A DNA stretch of 51,116 nucleotides, taken from Myxococcales bacterium (GTDB lineage Bacteria > Myxococcota_A > Bradymonadia > UBA7976 > UBA1532). The notes under the pieces were generated by a model. The model was not told the origin of the DNA. It searched no databases and was given only the letters and a program-made list of their open reading frames with translations. Below are positions 17,231 to 25,008 of the stretch, one piece after another. A program made the position numbers and the translations under genes. The DNA is taken from NCBI GenBank assembly GCA_020633555.1, contig JACKDL010000037.1:1-51116 (forward strand). Direction: 5' to 3'. Position 1 is the stretch's first letter. Each line of letters opens with the position of its first letter.

Positions 17231-18349
17231 ATGCGAGCGACGCGCTGGATCCTGTGCGCGGCCCTTCTGGCCGGCTGCGGCGACAACGACCCCGCGCCCG
17301 AGGGCGCCGCCGAGCCCCCTGCCACCAAGGCAGAGGTGGCCCAGGCCAACGTGGACGGAAAGGCCGACTGGTCGCTCGACCCGTGTGAGCGCTGGGGCTG
17401 GTACGGCGACGGCGCCTGCGACTGGTTCTGCTGGGATCACGACCCCGACTGTGACCCCTCGCCCCTGGGCCCCGAGCCCCAGGGCACCGCCACGCGCTTC
17501 CCCATCGTGCTGGCCCACGGCTTTGACGCCAGCCCCACCAACCGCTGGGGCTGGTACGGGGTGGCCGAGGCCCTGCGCGCCGACGGCCACGCCGTGCACG
17601 TGGCCAGCGTGCCGCCCTATGCGCCGGTGGCCACCCGCGCCGGCTACCTGGCCCGGGCCATCGACGAAGCCCTGGAGTCCCACGGCGCCGATCAGGTGCA
17701 CCTGGTGGCCCACTCCATGGGCGGCCTGGACAGCCGGTACGTCATCAGCACCCTGGGCTACGGCGACCGGGTGGTGACCCTGACCACCATCTCCAGCCCG
17801 CACCGGGGCAGCTACGTCACCGACGTGGCGCTGAAGCTCACGCCCGAGCTGGCCGAGCCCGCCCTGAACGCCCTGGCCCGCGCCTGGGGCCGCACCTACA
17901 GCGAGCTGGCCGACGACACCGATCTGCGTGGCGCCTTGAACGACCTGTCCGAGGCCGCTGCGCCCGCCTTCAACGCCGCCAACCCCGACGACCCCCGGGT
18001 GAAGTACCTGTCGTGGGCGGGCGTGAGCAGCCCCCTGGGCCTGCCCAACCCGCAGGACTTCGTGGCCTGCGACGGCAAGGCGCTGCACGGGCGCGGGGTG
18101 CAGGACAAGATGGACGCCACCTTGGTGCCCATGGCGGCCTTCGCCGCCCACGGCGCCGCGCTGGCCCCCAACGACGGCATGGTGCAGGTGGCCAGCGCCC
18201 GCTGGGGCGAGTTCCAGGGCTGTATCCCCGCCGATCACCTGGACGAGGTGGGTCAGGTCCGCGACGACGGCCCCGACCCCTACACCGGCTTCGATCACGT
18301 GCGCTTCTACCGCAACCTGGCCTTCGATCTGGCGCGCCGCGAGCCGTGA
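17231..18349 (+). CDS. Secreted triacylglycerol lipase-type lipoprotein
   Basis: The 372-residue product starts with a signal peptide and lipobox (LLAGC, Cys16). After a linker with GKADW comes a cysteine-rich block (WGWYGDGACDWFC, then HDPDC), then an alpha/beta-hydrolase of the Pseudomonas-type lipase family. The segment FPIVLAHGF is the oxyanion region. Ser162 in AHSMGG is the nucleophile, Asp315 (PNDGMV) and His336 (ADHLDEVGQ) the likely other triad members. It should hydrolyse ester lipids outside the cell or at the outer membrane. The start has a GGGAGAG ribosome site. A weak promoter-like pair (TTGCCG near 17176, CATAAA near 17197) precedes it, so it is probably separate from the Rnf operon. 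Confidence 0.88.
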   Translation: MRATRWILCAALLAGCGDNDPAPEGAAEPPATKAEVAQANVDGKADWSLDPCERWGWYGDGACDWFCWDHDPDCDPSPLGPEPQGTATRFPIVLAHGFDASPTNRWGWYGVAEALRADGHAVHVASVPPYAPVATRAGYLARAIDEALESHGADQVHLVAHSMGGLDSRYVISTLGYGDRVVTLTTISSPHRGSYVTDVALKLTPELAEPALNALARAWGRTYSELADDTDLRGALNDLSEAAAPAFNAANPDDPRVKYLSWAGVSSPLGLPNPQDFVACDGKALHGRGVQDKMDATLVPMAAFAAHGAALAPNDGMVQVASARWGEFQGCIPADHLDEVGQVRDDGPDPYTGFDHVRFYRNLAFDLARREP

Positions 18350-18410
18350 TCGCAGGGGCGGCGCGTGTGGGGTCGCAATCCCGCCGCCAAACCGCTTCAA
18401 TGCGCCGGCG

Positions 18411-19208
18411 ATGACCGAGCTGTTCGACTACGAGGACGAGGCCCTCCCACCCCGCAAGCGGCCGTGGCACGTCCCTGCCGGCCTCGCGCTGCCGCCCCCG
18501 CCGCCCGGCACCCGCCACGTCAGCCTGGGCCGCTACGGCCGGATCATCGCCGACGACGACCTGCGCGAGCGCGTGGAGCGGGCCTTCCACTGGCCCATGA
18601 TCCTCTTGGCGCTGGCGGTGCTGCCGCTGTTCGCCATCGAGGTCTTCGAGAAGCCCACCGGCCGCCTGGAGTACTGGCTGGAGTTCGGCTTCGCCGTCAT
18701 CTGGGTGGCCTTCCTGGTCGAGTTCGTCGTGAAGATCGCCGTGGCCGAGTCGCGGCTGGAGTACGTGAAGCGCAACTGGCTGGATCTGGTGGTGATCCTG
18801 CTGCCTGTGCTGCGCGTGCTGCGCCTGAGCGCGCTGGCCCGCTCCATCCGCCTGTTGAAGCTGCGGGGCGTGGCGTTCAAGTTCGCCCGCACGGCCATCA
18901 CGCTCTTCGTGAGCTTCGAGATCGCCGACCGGGTGCTGCGGCGGCTGGGCTTTGAGCGCCCCGAGCGCCCCCCCCAGCCCAAGCCCGAGGGCATGACGCG
19001 CTACCAGCTCATCGACGAGGTGGTGGCCGGCCGCGCCGAGATCCACCGCTGGCACGACTGGTACGCCCGCCACAGAGCCTTCTTGGAGGCCCGGGGCGTG
19101 CTGACCTACGAGTTGGAGGCCGAGGATCCGCCGCCCGCTGCCGAGGCCGACGGCGGATCCCCGCCGACGCTCACGGATTCCCCCGTGGAGGCGCCGGCCG
19201 AGGGCTGA
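18411..19208 (+). CDS. Voltage-sensor-domain membrane protein without a pore
   Basis: The 265-residue product has an N-terminal cytoplasmic stretch (1-60) and then four hydrophobic segments. S1 is about 62-82 (PMILLALAVLPLFAIEVF), S2 about 88-112 ending in acidic and basic residues (FLVEFVVKIAVAE), and S3 about 123-135 (NWLDLVVILLPVL). S4 has regularly spaced arginines (RVLRLSALARSIRLLKLRG). This is the voltage-sensor layout of the ion-transport superfamily. No S5-pore-S6 with a selectivity filter follows; instead a short amphipathic stretch and a charged, Pro/Ala-rich tail. No Shine-Dalgarno is visible. TTCAAT at 18396-18401 with TCGCAA 17 bases further upstream may be a promoter giving a very short leader. 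It may be a proton channel or a sensor; not decidable here. Confidence 0.7.
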   Translation: MTELFDYEDEALPPRKRPWHVPAGLALPPPPPGTRHVSLGRYGRIIADDDLRERVERAFHWPMILLALAVLPLFAIEVFEKPTGRLEYWLEFGFAVIWVAFLVEFVVKIAVAESRLEYVKRNWLDLVVILLPVLRVLRLSALARSIRLLKLRGVAFKFARTAITLFVSFEIADRVLRRLGFERPERPPQPKPEGMTRYQLIDEVVAGRAEIHRWHDWYARHRAFLEARGVLTYELEAEDPPPAAEADGGSPPTLTDSPVEAPAEG

Positions 19209-19214
19209 TCAGCC
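19203..19214. terminator. Palindrome around the stop codon at a convergent gene end
   Basis: GGCTGATCAGCC is a perfect 12-base palindrome that contains the TGA stop (19206-19208) of the voltage-sensor gene. It lies in the 20-base gap to the convergent gene ending at 19229. It could form a short hairpin in either direction. No T run follows, so the terminator call is tentative. Confidence 0.3.
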
Positions 19215-19228
19215 AGGCGCGCGGGCCA

Positions 19229-19441
19229 TCACCCCTGGTCACTCTTCTGGGCCCGCCCCGACTTTGCGTCGCCCTTCCCGTCCGCCTGGCCCGTGAACAC
19301 CTGCTTGACCGTCTTGAGCATCTCGCTCAGCGTGCCCGCCTGCGTCCCCGTGTCGGGCAGCCCCGCCTTCGAGTCATCGGCCAGCGCCACCGGGCTCACC
19401 AGGGTCGCCGCCAGCATCGTCAGCAGCATCCGCTCGCGCAT
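19229..19441 (-). CDS. Small exported protein of unknown function
   Basis: The product is about 70 residues. It has a signal peptide with an ALA-DD cleavage site near residue 22, followed by a short, polar, lysine/aspartate-rich mature part of about 48 residues without cysteines. Of two adjacent ATG codons (19444 and 19441) the second is better spaced from GGAGG (6 bases). A perfect TTGACA -35 element lies upstream (19528-19533), and a strong hairpin lies near the predicted 5' end of the transcript. No family is recognised. It could be a small periplasmic protein. Confidence 0.6.
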   Translation of the reverse strand: MRERMLLTMLAATLVSPVALADDSKAGLPDTGTQAGTLSEMLKTVKQVFTGQADGKGDAKSGRAQKSDQG

Positions 19442-19474
19442 CATGCACCTCCGTTGGTTGCGGTTTGCCGTGTG

Positions 19475-19497
19475 CGTCGGGGCGCCGTGCCCCGACG
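19475..19497 (-). promoter_or_regulatory. Hairpin at the 5' end of the small exported protein transcript
   Basis: CGTCGGGGC and GCCCCGACG form a perfect 9-base-pair stem with a 5-base loop. With the promoter at 19505-19533 the transcript should begin near 19498, so the hairpin would sit at its extreme 5' end. It could stabilise the mRNA. It could also act as a terminator for the upstream same-strand gene, but no T run follows. Confidence 0.4.
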
Positions 19498-19504
19498 GCG
19501 AAAC

Positions 19505-19533
19505 GGCCTAAGCACCGCCCGGCGGGGTGTCAA
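19505..19533 (-). promoter_or_regulatory. Promoter of the small exported protein gene
   Basis: Read on the minus strand, TTGACA (19528-19533) is followed after 17 bases by TAGGCC (19505-19510). The -35 is perfect; the -10 is weak. The -35 overlaps the stop codon of the upstream TPR-like gene. Confidence 0.4.
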
Positions 19534-20714
19534 CTGTCGGTGGCGAAGAGCACCTCGGCCTGGGCCGCCAGCGTGTCCACCACCGCGCCGCCCCCTTGCG
19601 CCTGGGCCAGGTTCAGGGCCTCGGCCACCGCGGCGCGGGCCCCCGCCAGATCCCCCGCCATCTTGCGCAACCGGGCGGCCAGGGACAGCAGCGGCACCCG
19701 CACCGGGTCCTCGGGCGGCGTATCGGTCACGGCCTGCTCCGCCAGGGCGTGGGCGTGGTTCATGTCGCCCGCCCGCAGCACCGTGAGGATGCGCTCGATG
19801 CCCACCGCCACCGAGTGGGCCGGCGGCGGCAGCTTGGGCCGGCTGGACACGTGCTCCGACAGCCGCGCCTGCAGCGCCTGGACCTGAGCGGCCATGGCCC
19901 GCGCGGCGTCGTCGTCGCCCACCTGGCGGGCGTGGTGGTACGCCTTCGCGCTGTGCTCCAGCGCGTCGGCCACCCGCTGCGCCCGGAAGTGCGCCACCGC
20001 CAACATGCGGTGCAGCGTCACCGCCTCGGCGGGCTCGGCCAGAGGCAGCGCCGGCTCCAGCACCGCCACCGCGTCATCCAGGTTGTCGTGCTTCAACGCG
20101 TAGTTGCCGGCGAACTCGGCCAGCCCCGCGTCCGGGCCCTGCAGGACGCCCCGCAGCCGCCCCAGGCTGCGCAGATCGCTGGGCGCTCGGGCCGTGGCCT
20201 CGCCCCGGTCCAGGAACACTCGGGCGGTCGGGCGGACCCCCAGGGCCAGCGCCGCAGTGGCGCCGCCGATGCACACCGCGATCACCGCCGTGGGCCCCAC
20301 CGCGTCGGCGATGGGCATCAAGGTCTCGGCCACCTGAAGGGCCGTGCGCGCGTCGCCGGCCGCCATGGCGTCCATCATCCGCTGGGCCAGCGGCTGGAAG
20401 TCCAGGGCCGCCTGGGGGTTGGCGAGCTGTACGGCGTCCGCCAGCTCCCGCAGAGCCCGCGCCTCCTCGGGGCGCCCGGCCCGATCGGCGACGGCAGAGG
20501 CCTCCAGGGCCGTGGCGCGGGCGGCCTGGACGTCGCCCAGGTGCTGCTGGATCTGGCTCAAGATGGCCATCACCGCGATGCGCTGATCGGGCGCCTCGAA
20601 GGTGGCCAGCGCGGCCTGCGCCTCGGCCTCGGCCTCGGACAGCCGCTGCGCCTCCACCAGCGCCATCAGCCGCTTCAGGGTCTGGCCCACCGGGCCTTCT
20701 TGCAGCTCGCTCAT
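19530..20714 (-). CDS. TPR-like helical repeat protein
   Basis: The ATG at 20714 (MSELQEGPVGQ) is preferred: the upstream 29 codons of the open frame lie across the promoter region of the divergent gene. The product is 394 residues, Ala/Leu-rich and predicted all-helical, with recurrent helix pairs of tetratricopeptide style (for example AEAEAQAALATFEAPDQR, HFRAQRVADALEHSAKAYHH, AGDLAGARAAVAEALNLA). No signal peptide, membrane segment or enzyme motif is visible, so it is likely a cytoplasmic adaptor. It is divergent from queD across 79 bases that contain an inverted repeat only 3 bases from its start. Confidence 0.75.
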   Translation of the reverse strand: MSELQEGPVGQTLKRLMALVEAQRLSEAEAEAQAALATFEAPDQRIAVMAILSQIQQHLGDVQAARATALEASAVADRAGRPEEARALRELADAVQLANPQAALDFQPLAQRMMDAMAAGDARTALQVAETLMPIADAVGPTAVIAVCIGGATAALALGVRPTARVFLDRGEATARAPSDLRSLGRLRGVLQGPDAGLAEFAGNYALKHDNLDDAVAVLEPALPLAEPAEAVTLHRMLAVAHFRAQRVADALEHSAKAYHHARQVGDDDAARAMAAQVQALQARLSEHVSSRPKLPPPAHSVAVGIERILTVLRAGDMNHAHALAEQAVTDTPPEDPVRVPLLSLAARLRKMAGDLAGARAAVAEALNLAQAQGGGAVVDTLAAQAEVLFATDS

Positions 20715-20717
20715 GGC

Positions 20718-20737
20718 CCCGGTGTTCGCACACCGGG
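20718..20737. repeat. Inverted repeat between the TPR-like gene and queD
   Basis: CCCGGTGT and ACACCGGG form a perfect 8-base-pair dyad with a TCGC loop, starting 3 bases upstream of the TPR-like gene's ATG. It could be an operator, or a hairpin that controls ribosome access to that start codon. Confidence 0.4.
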
Positions 20738-20793
20738 CGCGGCGCGGGCAAGCGGTGGTAGGTTTCGGCGCCATTCCAGAGAGGAGGCCCCCC

Positions 20794-21270
20794 ATGGGCA
20801 CCGGCCGCGCCTACGGCGGCACCATCAGCCGCCGGCTGGAGTTCGACGCCGCCCACCGCGTCACCCGCCACGAGAGCAAGTGCAGCCACCTGCATGGGCA
20901 CCGCTACATCGCGCATGTGCATGTGCGCCCCGCCGACGGCCGCCTGGACGCCGTGGACCGGGTGATCGACTTCGGCGCCATCAAGGCCAAAGTGGGCGCC
21001 TGGATCGACCTGCGCTGGGACCACGGCGCGCTCCTGAACCGCGCCGACACGGTCACCCTGCCCGGCGGCGGCACCATGGCCTTCAGCGACTTCGTCGCCG
21101 CCCAGGGCTGGAAGGTCTACGTCATCGACGGCGAGCCCACCGCCGAGGTGCTCGCGGCCGAGCTGCTGCGGGTGGCGGGCGAGCTGCTGGCCCCCGACGG
21201 CATCGTCGTCGATCACATCGAGCTGTTTGAGACGCCCAACTGCGCCGCCCGGGTGTACAGCGAGCCCTGA
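20794..21270 (+). CDS. queD: 6-carboxytetrahydropterin synthase family protein (QueD/PTPS)
   Basis: The 158-residue product has the zinc histidines His21 (FDAAHRV), His34 and His36 (HLHGH) and the catalytic Cys30 in a C-x3-HGH arrangement. This spacing is characteristic of QueD-type rather than animal PTPS enzymes. VIDFG, WDHGALLN and the C-terminal glutamate block LFETPNCAA complete the family pattern. QueD converts dihydroneopterin triphosphate in the queuosine precursor pathway. A GAGGAGG ribosome site is 6 bases before the ATG. No other queuosine gene is nearby. The reading frame stays open for 94 codons after the stop; see the following entry. Confidence 0.88.
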   Translation: MGTGRAYGGTISRRLEFDAAHRVTRHESKCSHLHGHRYIAHVHVRPADGRLDAVDRVIDFGAIKAKVGAWIDLRWDHGALLNRADTVTLPGGGTMAFSDFVAAQGWKVYVIDGEPTAEVLAAELLRVAGELLAPDGIVVDHIELFETPNCAARVYSEP

Positions 21271-21446
21271 CAGGATGCCGTCGCCCAGGCCGACGCCCCG
21301 GCGCCCTCTGGCGACACGCCCGAGACCATCGCGCGGACCAACCTGGGCTACCTGTACGGCCGCGATGAGCGACCCACGCCGAGCACACCCGCGCCGACCT
21401 GGCCCCGGCCCGGCCGATCGACTCTCACCGAGCCCTGGCGTTGGGG
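21271..21446 (+). other. In-frame coding-like extension after the queD stop
   Basis: Directly after the queD TGA the same frame stays open until 21555. Its first part, to about 21400, has the strong third-position G/C bias of real genes here and reads as plausible protein (QDAVAQADAPAPSGDTPETI, then NLGYLYGRDE). It has no start codon with a ribosome site of its own. It may be a former C-terminal extension cut off by a new stop codon, or chance in GC-rich DNA. Confidence 0.3.
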
Positions 21447-21464
21447 GGTGATCGCCCGATCACC
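21447..21464. repeat. Perfect inverted repeat upstream of a lipoprotein gene
   Basis: GGTGATCG and CGATCACC are separated by two bases, giving an 18-base dyad. It lies 57 bases before the lipoprotein start at 21522, a position typical for an operator. It is not followed by a T run, so a terminator for queD is less likely. Confidence 0.4.
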
Positions 21465-21521
21465 TCCCTGCGTCTCCCCCCGGCCCGTACCGTCCGAGCT
21501 GCACCTCAACCGGGAGTCCCC

Positions 21522-22037
21522 ATGCGCCTCAGCCTCACCGCCCTGCTCTGCCTGACCGCCTTCGCCTGCGCCCCCGAGGGGCCCCTGGACGCCACCGAGC
21601 CGGCCGCGAACCGTCAAACGGACGACCTGAGCGCCGCGAACGCCCGCATCGACACCGTGCGCCGCCTCGCCGCCGACCGCCAGGCGCCCGCGGCCACCAC
21701 CCTCGCCGTGCTGCGCGGCACCCAGGGCCGCTGCGAGCCCGACGGGGCGCCGGTCATCCAGACGGCCCGCGCAGAGCGCGTCGATCCCGCGCTCCTGCAC
21801 GTCACGCTGACGGGCCTGCCCTGCAGCGACGCCCTGGTGGGTGGCTTCGGCTTCGAGGCCTTCGACGCCCAGGGCGAGCCGGTGCACAGCCGCTCGTGGA
21901 CTGAGCCGGGACCCCTGACCGTTGCCGACGGCGCCTTCCACTTCGAGGGCGAGATCTGGTCCTGCGGGAGCTGGGACTCGGTGACCGAGGTGGCCCTGAC
22001 CTTCAACGGCCGCGCCGTCCGGGTGTCTGTGGACTGA
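21522..22037 (+). CDS. Predicted lipoprotein of unknown function
   Basis: The 171-residue product has a short signal peptide with lipobox (LTAFAC, Cys16). The mature part begins with a polar linker, then a compact domain with two cysteines (GRCEPDG and LPCSDA) and a final SCG segment (WSCGSWDS). The pattern of beta-strands (LLHVTLTGLPC, GFGFEAFDAQG, VALTFNGRAVRVSVD) suggests a small beta-sandwich. No family is recognised. A GGGAG ribosome site precedes the ATG. Confidence 0.75.
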   Translation: MRLSLTALLCLTAFACAPEGPLDATEPAANRQTDDLSAANARIDTVRRLAADRQAPAATTLAVLRGTQGRCEPDGAPVIQTARAERVDPALLHVTLTGLPCSDALVGGFGFEAFDAQGEPVHSRSWTEPGPLTVADGAFHFEGEIWSCGSWDSVTEVALTFNGRAVRVSVD

Positions 22038-22125
22038 CAAAGTCGGCGCGCAGGGCGGCTCGGGGTTCCGGGGGGCACGCGGCCGTGCCACGGTGGCCTG
22101 TCCACCCACCCCCGGAGGCCCACCC

Positions 22126-23232
22126 ATGTCCCTGCCAGCCGGCCACCGAGTCGTTGTCCGCGAATACGGCGAGACCCCCCTGGACGCGCTGGACCGCCAC
22201 ATGGGCCTGGAGCCCCAACCCGCGCCGGAGCCCGCCACGCTGGCCCCCGACGAGGTCCTGCTGCGCGTGCGCGCCTGCGCCGTCGGATGGGTCGATCTGT
22301 TGATGGCCAGCGGCCAGTACCAGCACATGGCGCCCCCACCCTACACCCCAGGGCTCGAGTTCGCGGGCGAGGTGGCCGCCGTCGGCGCGCAGGTGACCAC
22401 GGTGCGCCCCGGCGACCGCGTTCTGGCCGACGGCATGCGCACGGGGCCGCGCTCGAAGGGCCGCCACCAGCGCTGGGGCGGCTTCGCCACCTGGGCGATC
22501 ATCCCCGCAGCGGCCGCGCTCCCCCTGCCGAGCACCCTGAGCTACGACCAGGCGGTCAACCTGCTGGGCAACTTCGAGACCGCCTACCACGGCCTGATCC
22601 AGCGGGCCCGCCTGCGACCGGGCGAGACGATCCTCATCCACGGCGCCTCGGGCAGCACCGGGCTGGCCGCCGTCCAGCTCGCGCGGCACCTGGGGGCCAC
22701 GGTCATCGCCACCGGACGCAGCCCCGAGAAGCTGGCAGCGCTGCAGGCGCTGGGCGCCCACCATGTGCTGAACACCGCCGATCCCGAAGGCGGCGTACGT
22801 CGCTTCCGCGACGAGGTGAAGGCGCTCACCGACGGCCAGGGCGCCGACGCGGTCTGGGACGGCGTGGGCGGCCCCATCACCGTCGAGAGCTTGCGCGCGC
22901 TGCGCTTCGGCGGGCGGCTGTGCATCATCGGCTGGGCGGCCACCCCCTTCGTGGCCCGCGGAAAGGGGCAGCGTGGCGCGCCGAACGCCAACCAGCTCCC
23001 CACCAACCTCATCCAGATGAAGGGCCTGGACGTGCTGGGCTGCCCCGCCATCATCGCGACCCTGCACGACCACAGCCTGCGCCCCACGCGCCTGCGCTGG
23101 ATCATGGACGCCGTCCAGCGCCGCGATCTGGTGCCCCATGCCGGGCCTGCGTATGCCCTGGCGGACTTTGCCGAGGCGCTGCGCGCCAAGTGGCGCAGCG
23201 AACACCTGGGCGGCTGCGTGCTGCACCCCTGA
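22126..23232 (+). CDS. MDR-superfamily oxidoreductase (quinone-oxidoreductase-like)
   Basis: The 368-residue product is a medium-chain dehydrogenase/reductase. The GroES-like N-terminal domain includes VLLRVRACAVGWVD and PYTPGLEFAGEV. The Rossmann domain starts at HGASGSTGLAAVQLARHLG, followed by GAHHVLN. No structural-zinc cysteine quartet or catalytic-zinc Cys/His pair is visible, which fits the zinc-free quinone-oxidoreductase branch that reduces quinones or enones with NADPH. The ATG at 22126 is 7 bases after GGAGG. It is convergent with the SDR gene, 15 bases apart. Confidence 0.88.
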   Translation: MSLPAGHRVVVREYGETPLDALDRHMGLEPQPAPEPATLAPDEVLLRVRACAVGWVDLLMASGQYQHMAPPPYTPGLEFAGEVAAVGAQVTTVRPGDRVLADGMRTGPRSKGRHQRWGGFATWAIIPAAAALPLPSTLSYDQAVNLLGNFETAYHGLIQRARLRPGETILIHGASGSTGLAAVQLARHLGATVIATGRSPEKLAALQALGAHHVLNTADPEGGVRRFRDEVKALTDGQGADAVWDGVGGPITVESLRALRFGGRLCIIGWAATPFVARGKGQRGAPNANQLPTNLIQMKGLDVLGCPAIIATLHDHSLRPTRLRWIMDAVQRRDLVPHAGPAYALADFAEALRAKWRSEHLGGCVLHP

Positions 23233-23247
23233 ACCGAGGTGATCGGC

Positions 23248-24789
23248 CTACCAGTCGGTGGGCTTGTAGTCCTTCAGGAACTGGCCCCACACGTGCTCAC
23301 CCGTGCTGATCCCGTGGAAGATGGGATCCACGATGCGGGCAGCCCCGTCCACGATGTCCAGCGGCGGATGGAAGCGGTGGATCTCGCGCTTCAGCTCGGC
23401 GTGGTGCGCCGGGTCCTCGTCGGTCACCCAGCCCGTGTCCACGCTGTTCATGTGGATGCCGTCCTCGATGTAGTCGAGGGCCGACGTGCGGGTCATCATG
23501 TTCAGCGAGGCCTTGGCCATGTTGGTGTGCGGGTGCCGGTCGGTCTTGAAGATCCGGTAGAACTGCCCCTCCATGGCCGACACGTTCACGATGTGCTTGT
23601 CGGCGGTGGGCACCGCCTGCATCAGCGGCTTCAGGCGGGCGTTGATGATGAACGGCGCCACCGCGTTCACCAGGTGCACCTCCAGCAGCTCCACCGCCGA
23701 CACGTCCGCCAGCTTCAGCCGCCAGCTGTTCACCCGGCGCAGGTCCACCTGCTGCAGATCGGCGTCCAGCTCGCCTGCCGGGAACAGATGGTGGCCCCGC
23801 TCGGCGTCCTCGGGCACCAGCTCGAACTGGCTGAGGGCCGCGGGTGAGCCGGGCTCGCCGCCCGCCACCAGCTCTCCGCCGGTGCCCACGCCACCCGCCA
23901 GCAGGCGCTGGGCTTCGGGCGCCAACCCACCCGCCTGCAGCTCGAGCTCCAGCATGTGCTCGTAGAACTTGGGCGGCCGCCGCACGGTCTGGCAGGCGTT
24001 GTTGATGATGAAGTCCAGCCGGGTCAGATCCTGCAGCAGCCGCCTGCACAGGGCCTCGACGCTGGGCGTGTGGCGCAGGTCGATGCCGTGGATGTGCACC
24101 CGCTGGCCCCACTCGGCGAAGTCGGGCTCGGCGGCGTAGCGCCGGGCCGCGTCTTTGGGGAAGCGGGTGGCCACGTGCACCTCGCAGCCCGCCCGCAGCA
24201 GCAGGATCGCCGCCTGGTAGCCGATCTTGACCCGCGCGCCGGTCACCAGCGCCACCCGCCCCCGCAGATCGGCGGTGGGCGAGCGCTTGGCGAAGTTCAG
24301 ATCGCCGCAGGGCCGACAGAGCTGGTCGTAGAAGAAGTGCACCTCGGTGTAGCGGGCGCGGCAGGTGTAGCAGACCCGCTCCTCGGCCACCTCGCCGCGG
24401 GGGTCGCTCACTGCCTCGGGCGCGGCCAGCAGGGGCTGGTGCCGGGGCGTCTGGAAGATGGGGTTCTCGCGGAGCTGGCGGATGCCCGTCTGGTTCAACA
24501 GCGCCTGATCCTGCGCCTTGCGCTCGCGCTTCTGACCCCGCTGCCGCGCGCGAGCGAGCGCCTTGCGGGCCCGCTTGTCGGGCCGCGAGACCTGCCCGGC
24601 CGCGATCAGGAACCGCTCCCGCAGCTCATCGTCAATGGGGGCCAGCAGCCCACGGTTGGCCACCAGGGCCTCCAACAGCGCCGTGGCCGCGTGGACCTGC
24701 TCGGTCACGTCCTCTGCCCCGTCGTGATCGCCACCCGCGGCGCCGCCTTCGGCGTCGTCGGCCACGTCATCGTCCCGGTCGTGGCCCAT
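23248..24789 (-). CDS. Zinc-ribbon-containing SDR-family oxidoreductase
   Basis: The 513-residue product has an acidic N-terminus (about 1-30), a helical region with a basic patch (about 70-100) and a four-cysteine zinc ribbon (VCYTCRARY then LCRPCGDLNF). A Rossmann fold of the short-chain dehydrogenase superfamily follows: VALVTGARVKIGYQAA (TGxxxxIG variant) and IINNACQT in place of NNAG. About 100 residues separate NNAC from the next core helix (VNAVAPFI), far more than usual. The catalytic region reads NVSAMEG and then TNMAKAS, so the Lys of YxxxK is kept but Tyr is replaced by Thr. Function is therefore uncertain. The ATG at 24789 gives a start just before the acidic stretch; an in-frame GTG lies 18 bases upstream. 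No strong ribosome site is seen. Confidence 0.75.
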   Translation of the reverse strand: MGHDRDDDVADDAEGGAAGGDHDGAEDVTEQVHAATALLEALVANRGLLAPIDDELRERFLIAAGQVSRPDKRARKALARARQRGQKRERKAQDQALLNQTGIRQLRENPIFQTPRHQPLLAAPEAVSDPRGEVAEERVCYTCRARYTEVHFFYDQLCRPCGDLNFAKRSPTADLRGRVALVTGARVKIGYQAAILLLRAGCEVHVATRFPKDAARRYAAEPDFAEWGQRVHIHGIDLRHTPSVEALCRRLLQDLTRLDFIINNACQTVRRPPKFYEHMLELELQAGGLAPEAQRLLAGGVGTGGELVAGGEPGSPAALSQFELVPEDAERGHHLFPAGELDADLQQVDLRRVNSWRLKLADVSAVELLEVHLVNAVAPFIINARLKPLMQAVPTADKHIVNVSAMEGQFYRIFKTDRHPHTNMAKASLNMMTRTSALDYIEDGIHMNSVDTGWVTDEDPAHHAELKREIHRFHPPLDIVDGAARIVDPIFHGISTGEHVWGQFLKDYKPTDW

Positions 24790-25008
24790 GTCTTCTGGCT
24801 GCTCCACGGGTGCCCCCGGCGCGTTGGTTCGCGTGCCTGCTACCGGATGGGCGCCCGCGGTGCAAGCCGGTGATGCCCGCGGCGAGCCCGTTGACACACC
24901 GTCGCACCAATGCGCCCAGGCCCCCGCCGAGAACCCCGCCAGGTCGGCTCGATGCCATTGGCCCGCGGTGTGCACCCTCGGGCCTCCCGACCCGGCCCAC
25001 GGTGACTG

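Noticed and set aside
24790..25008. A gene in the SDR/porin divergent region
   Set aside because: The short frames here have no ribosome site, no family motif and no consistent codon bias.
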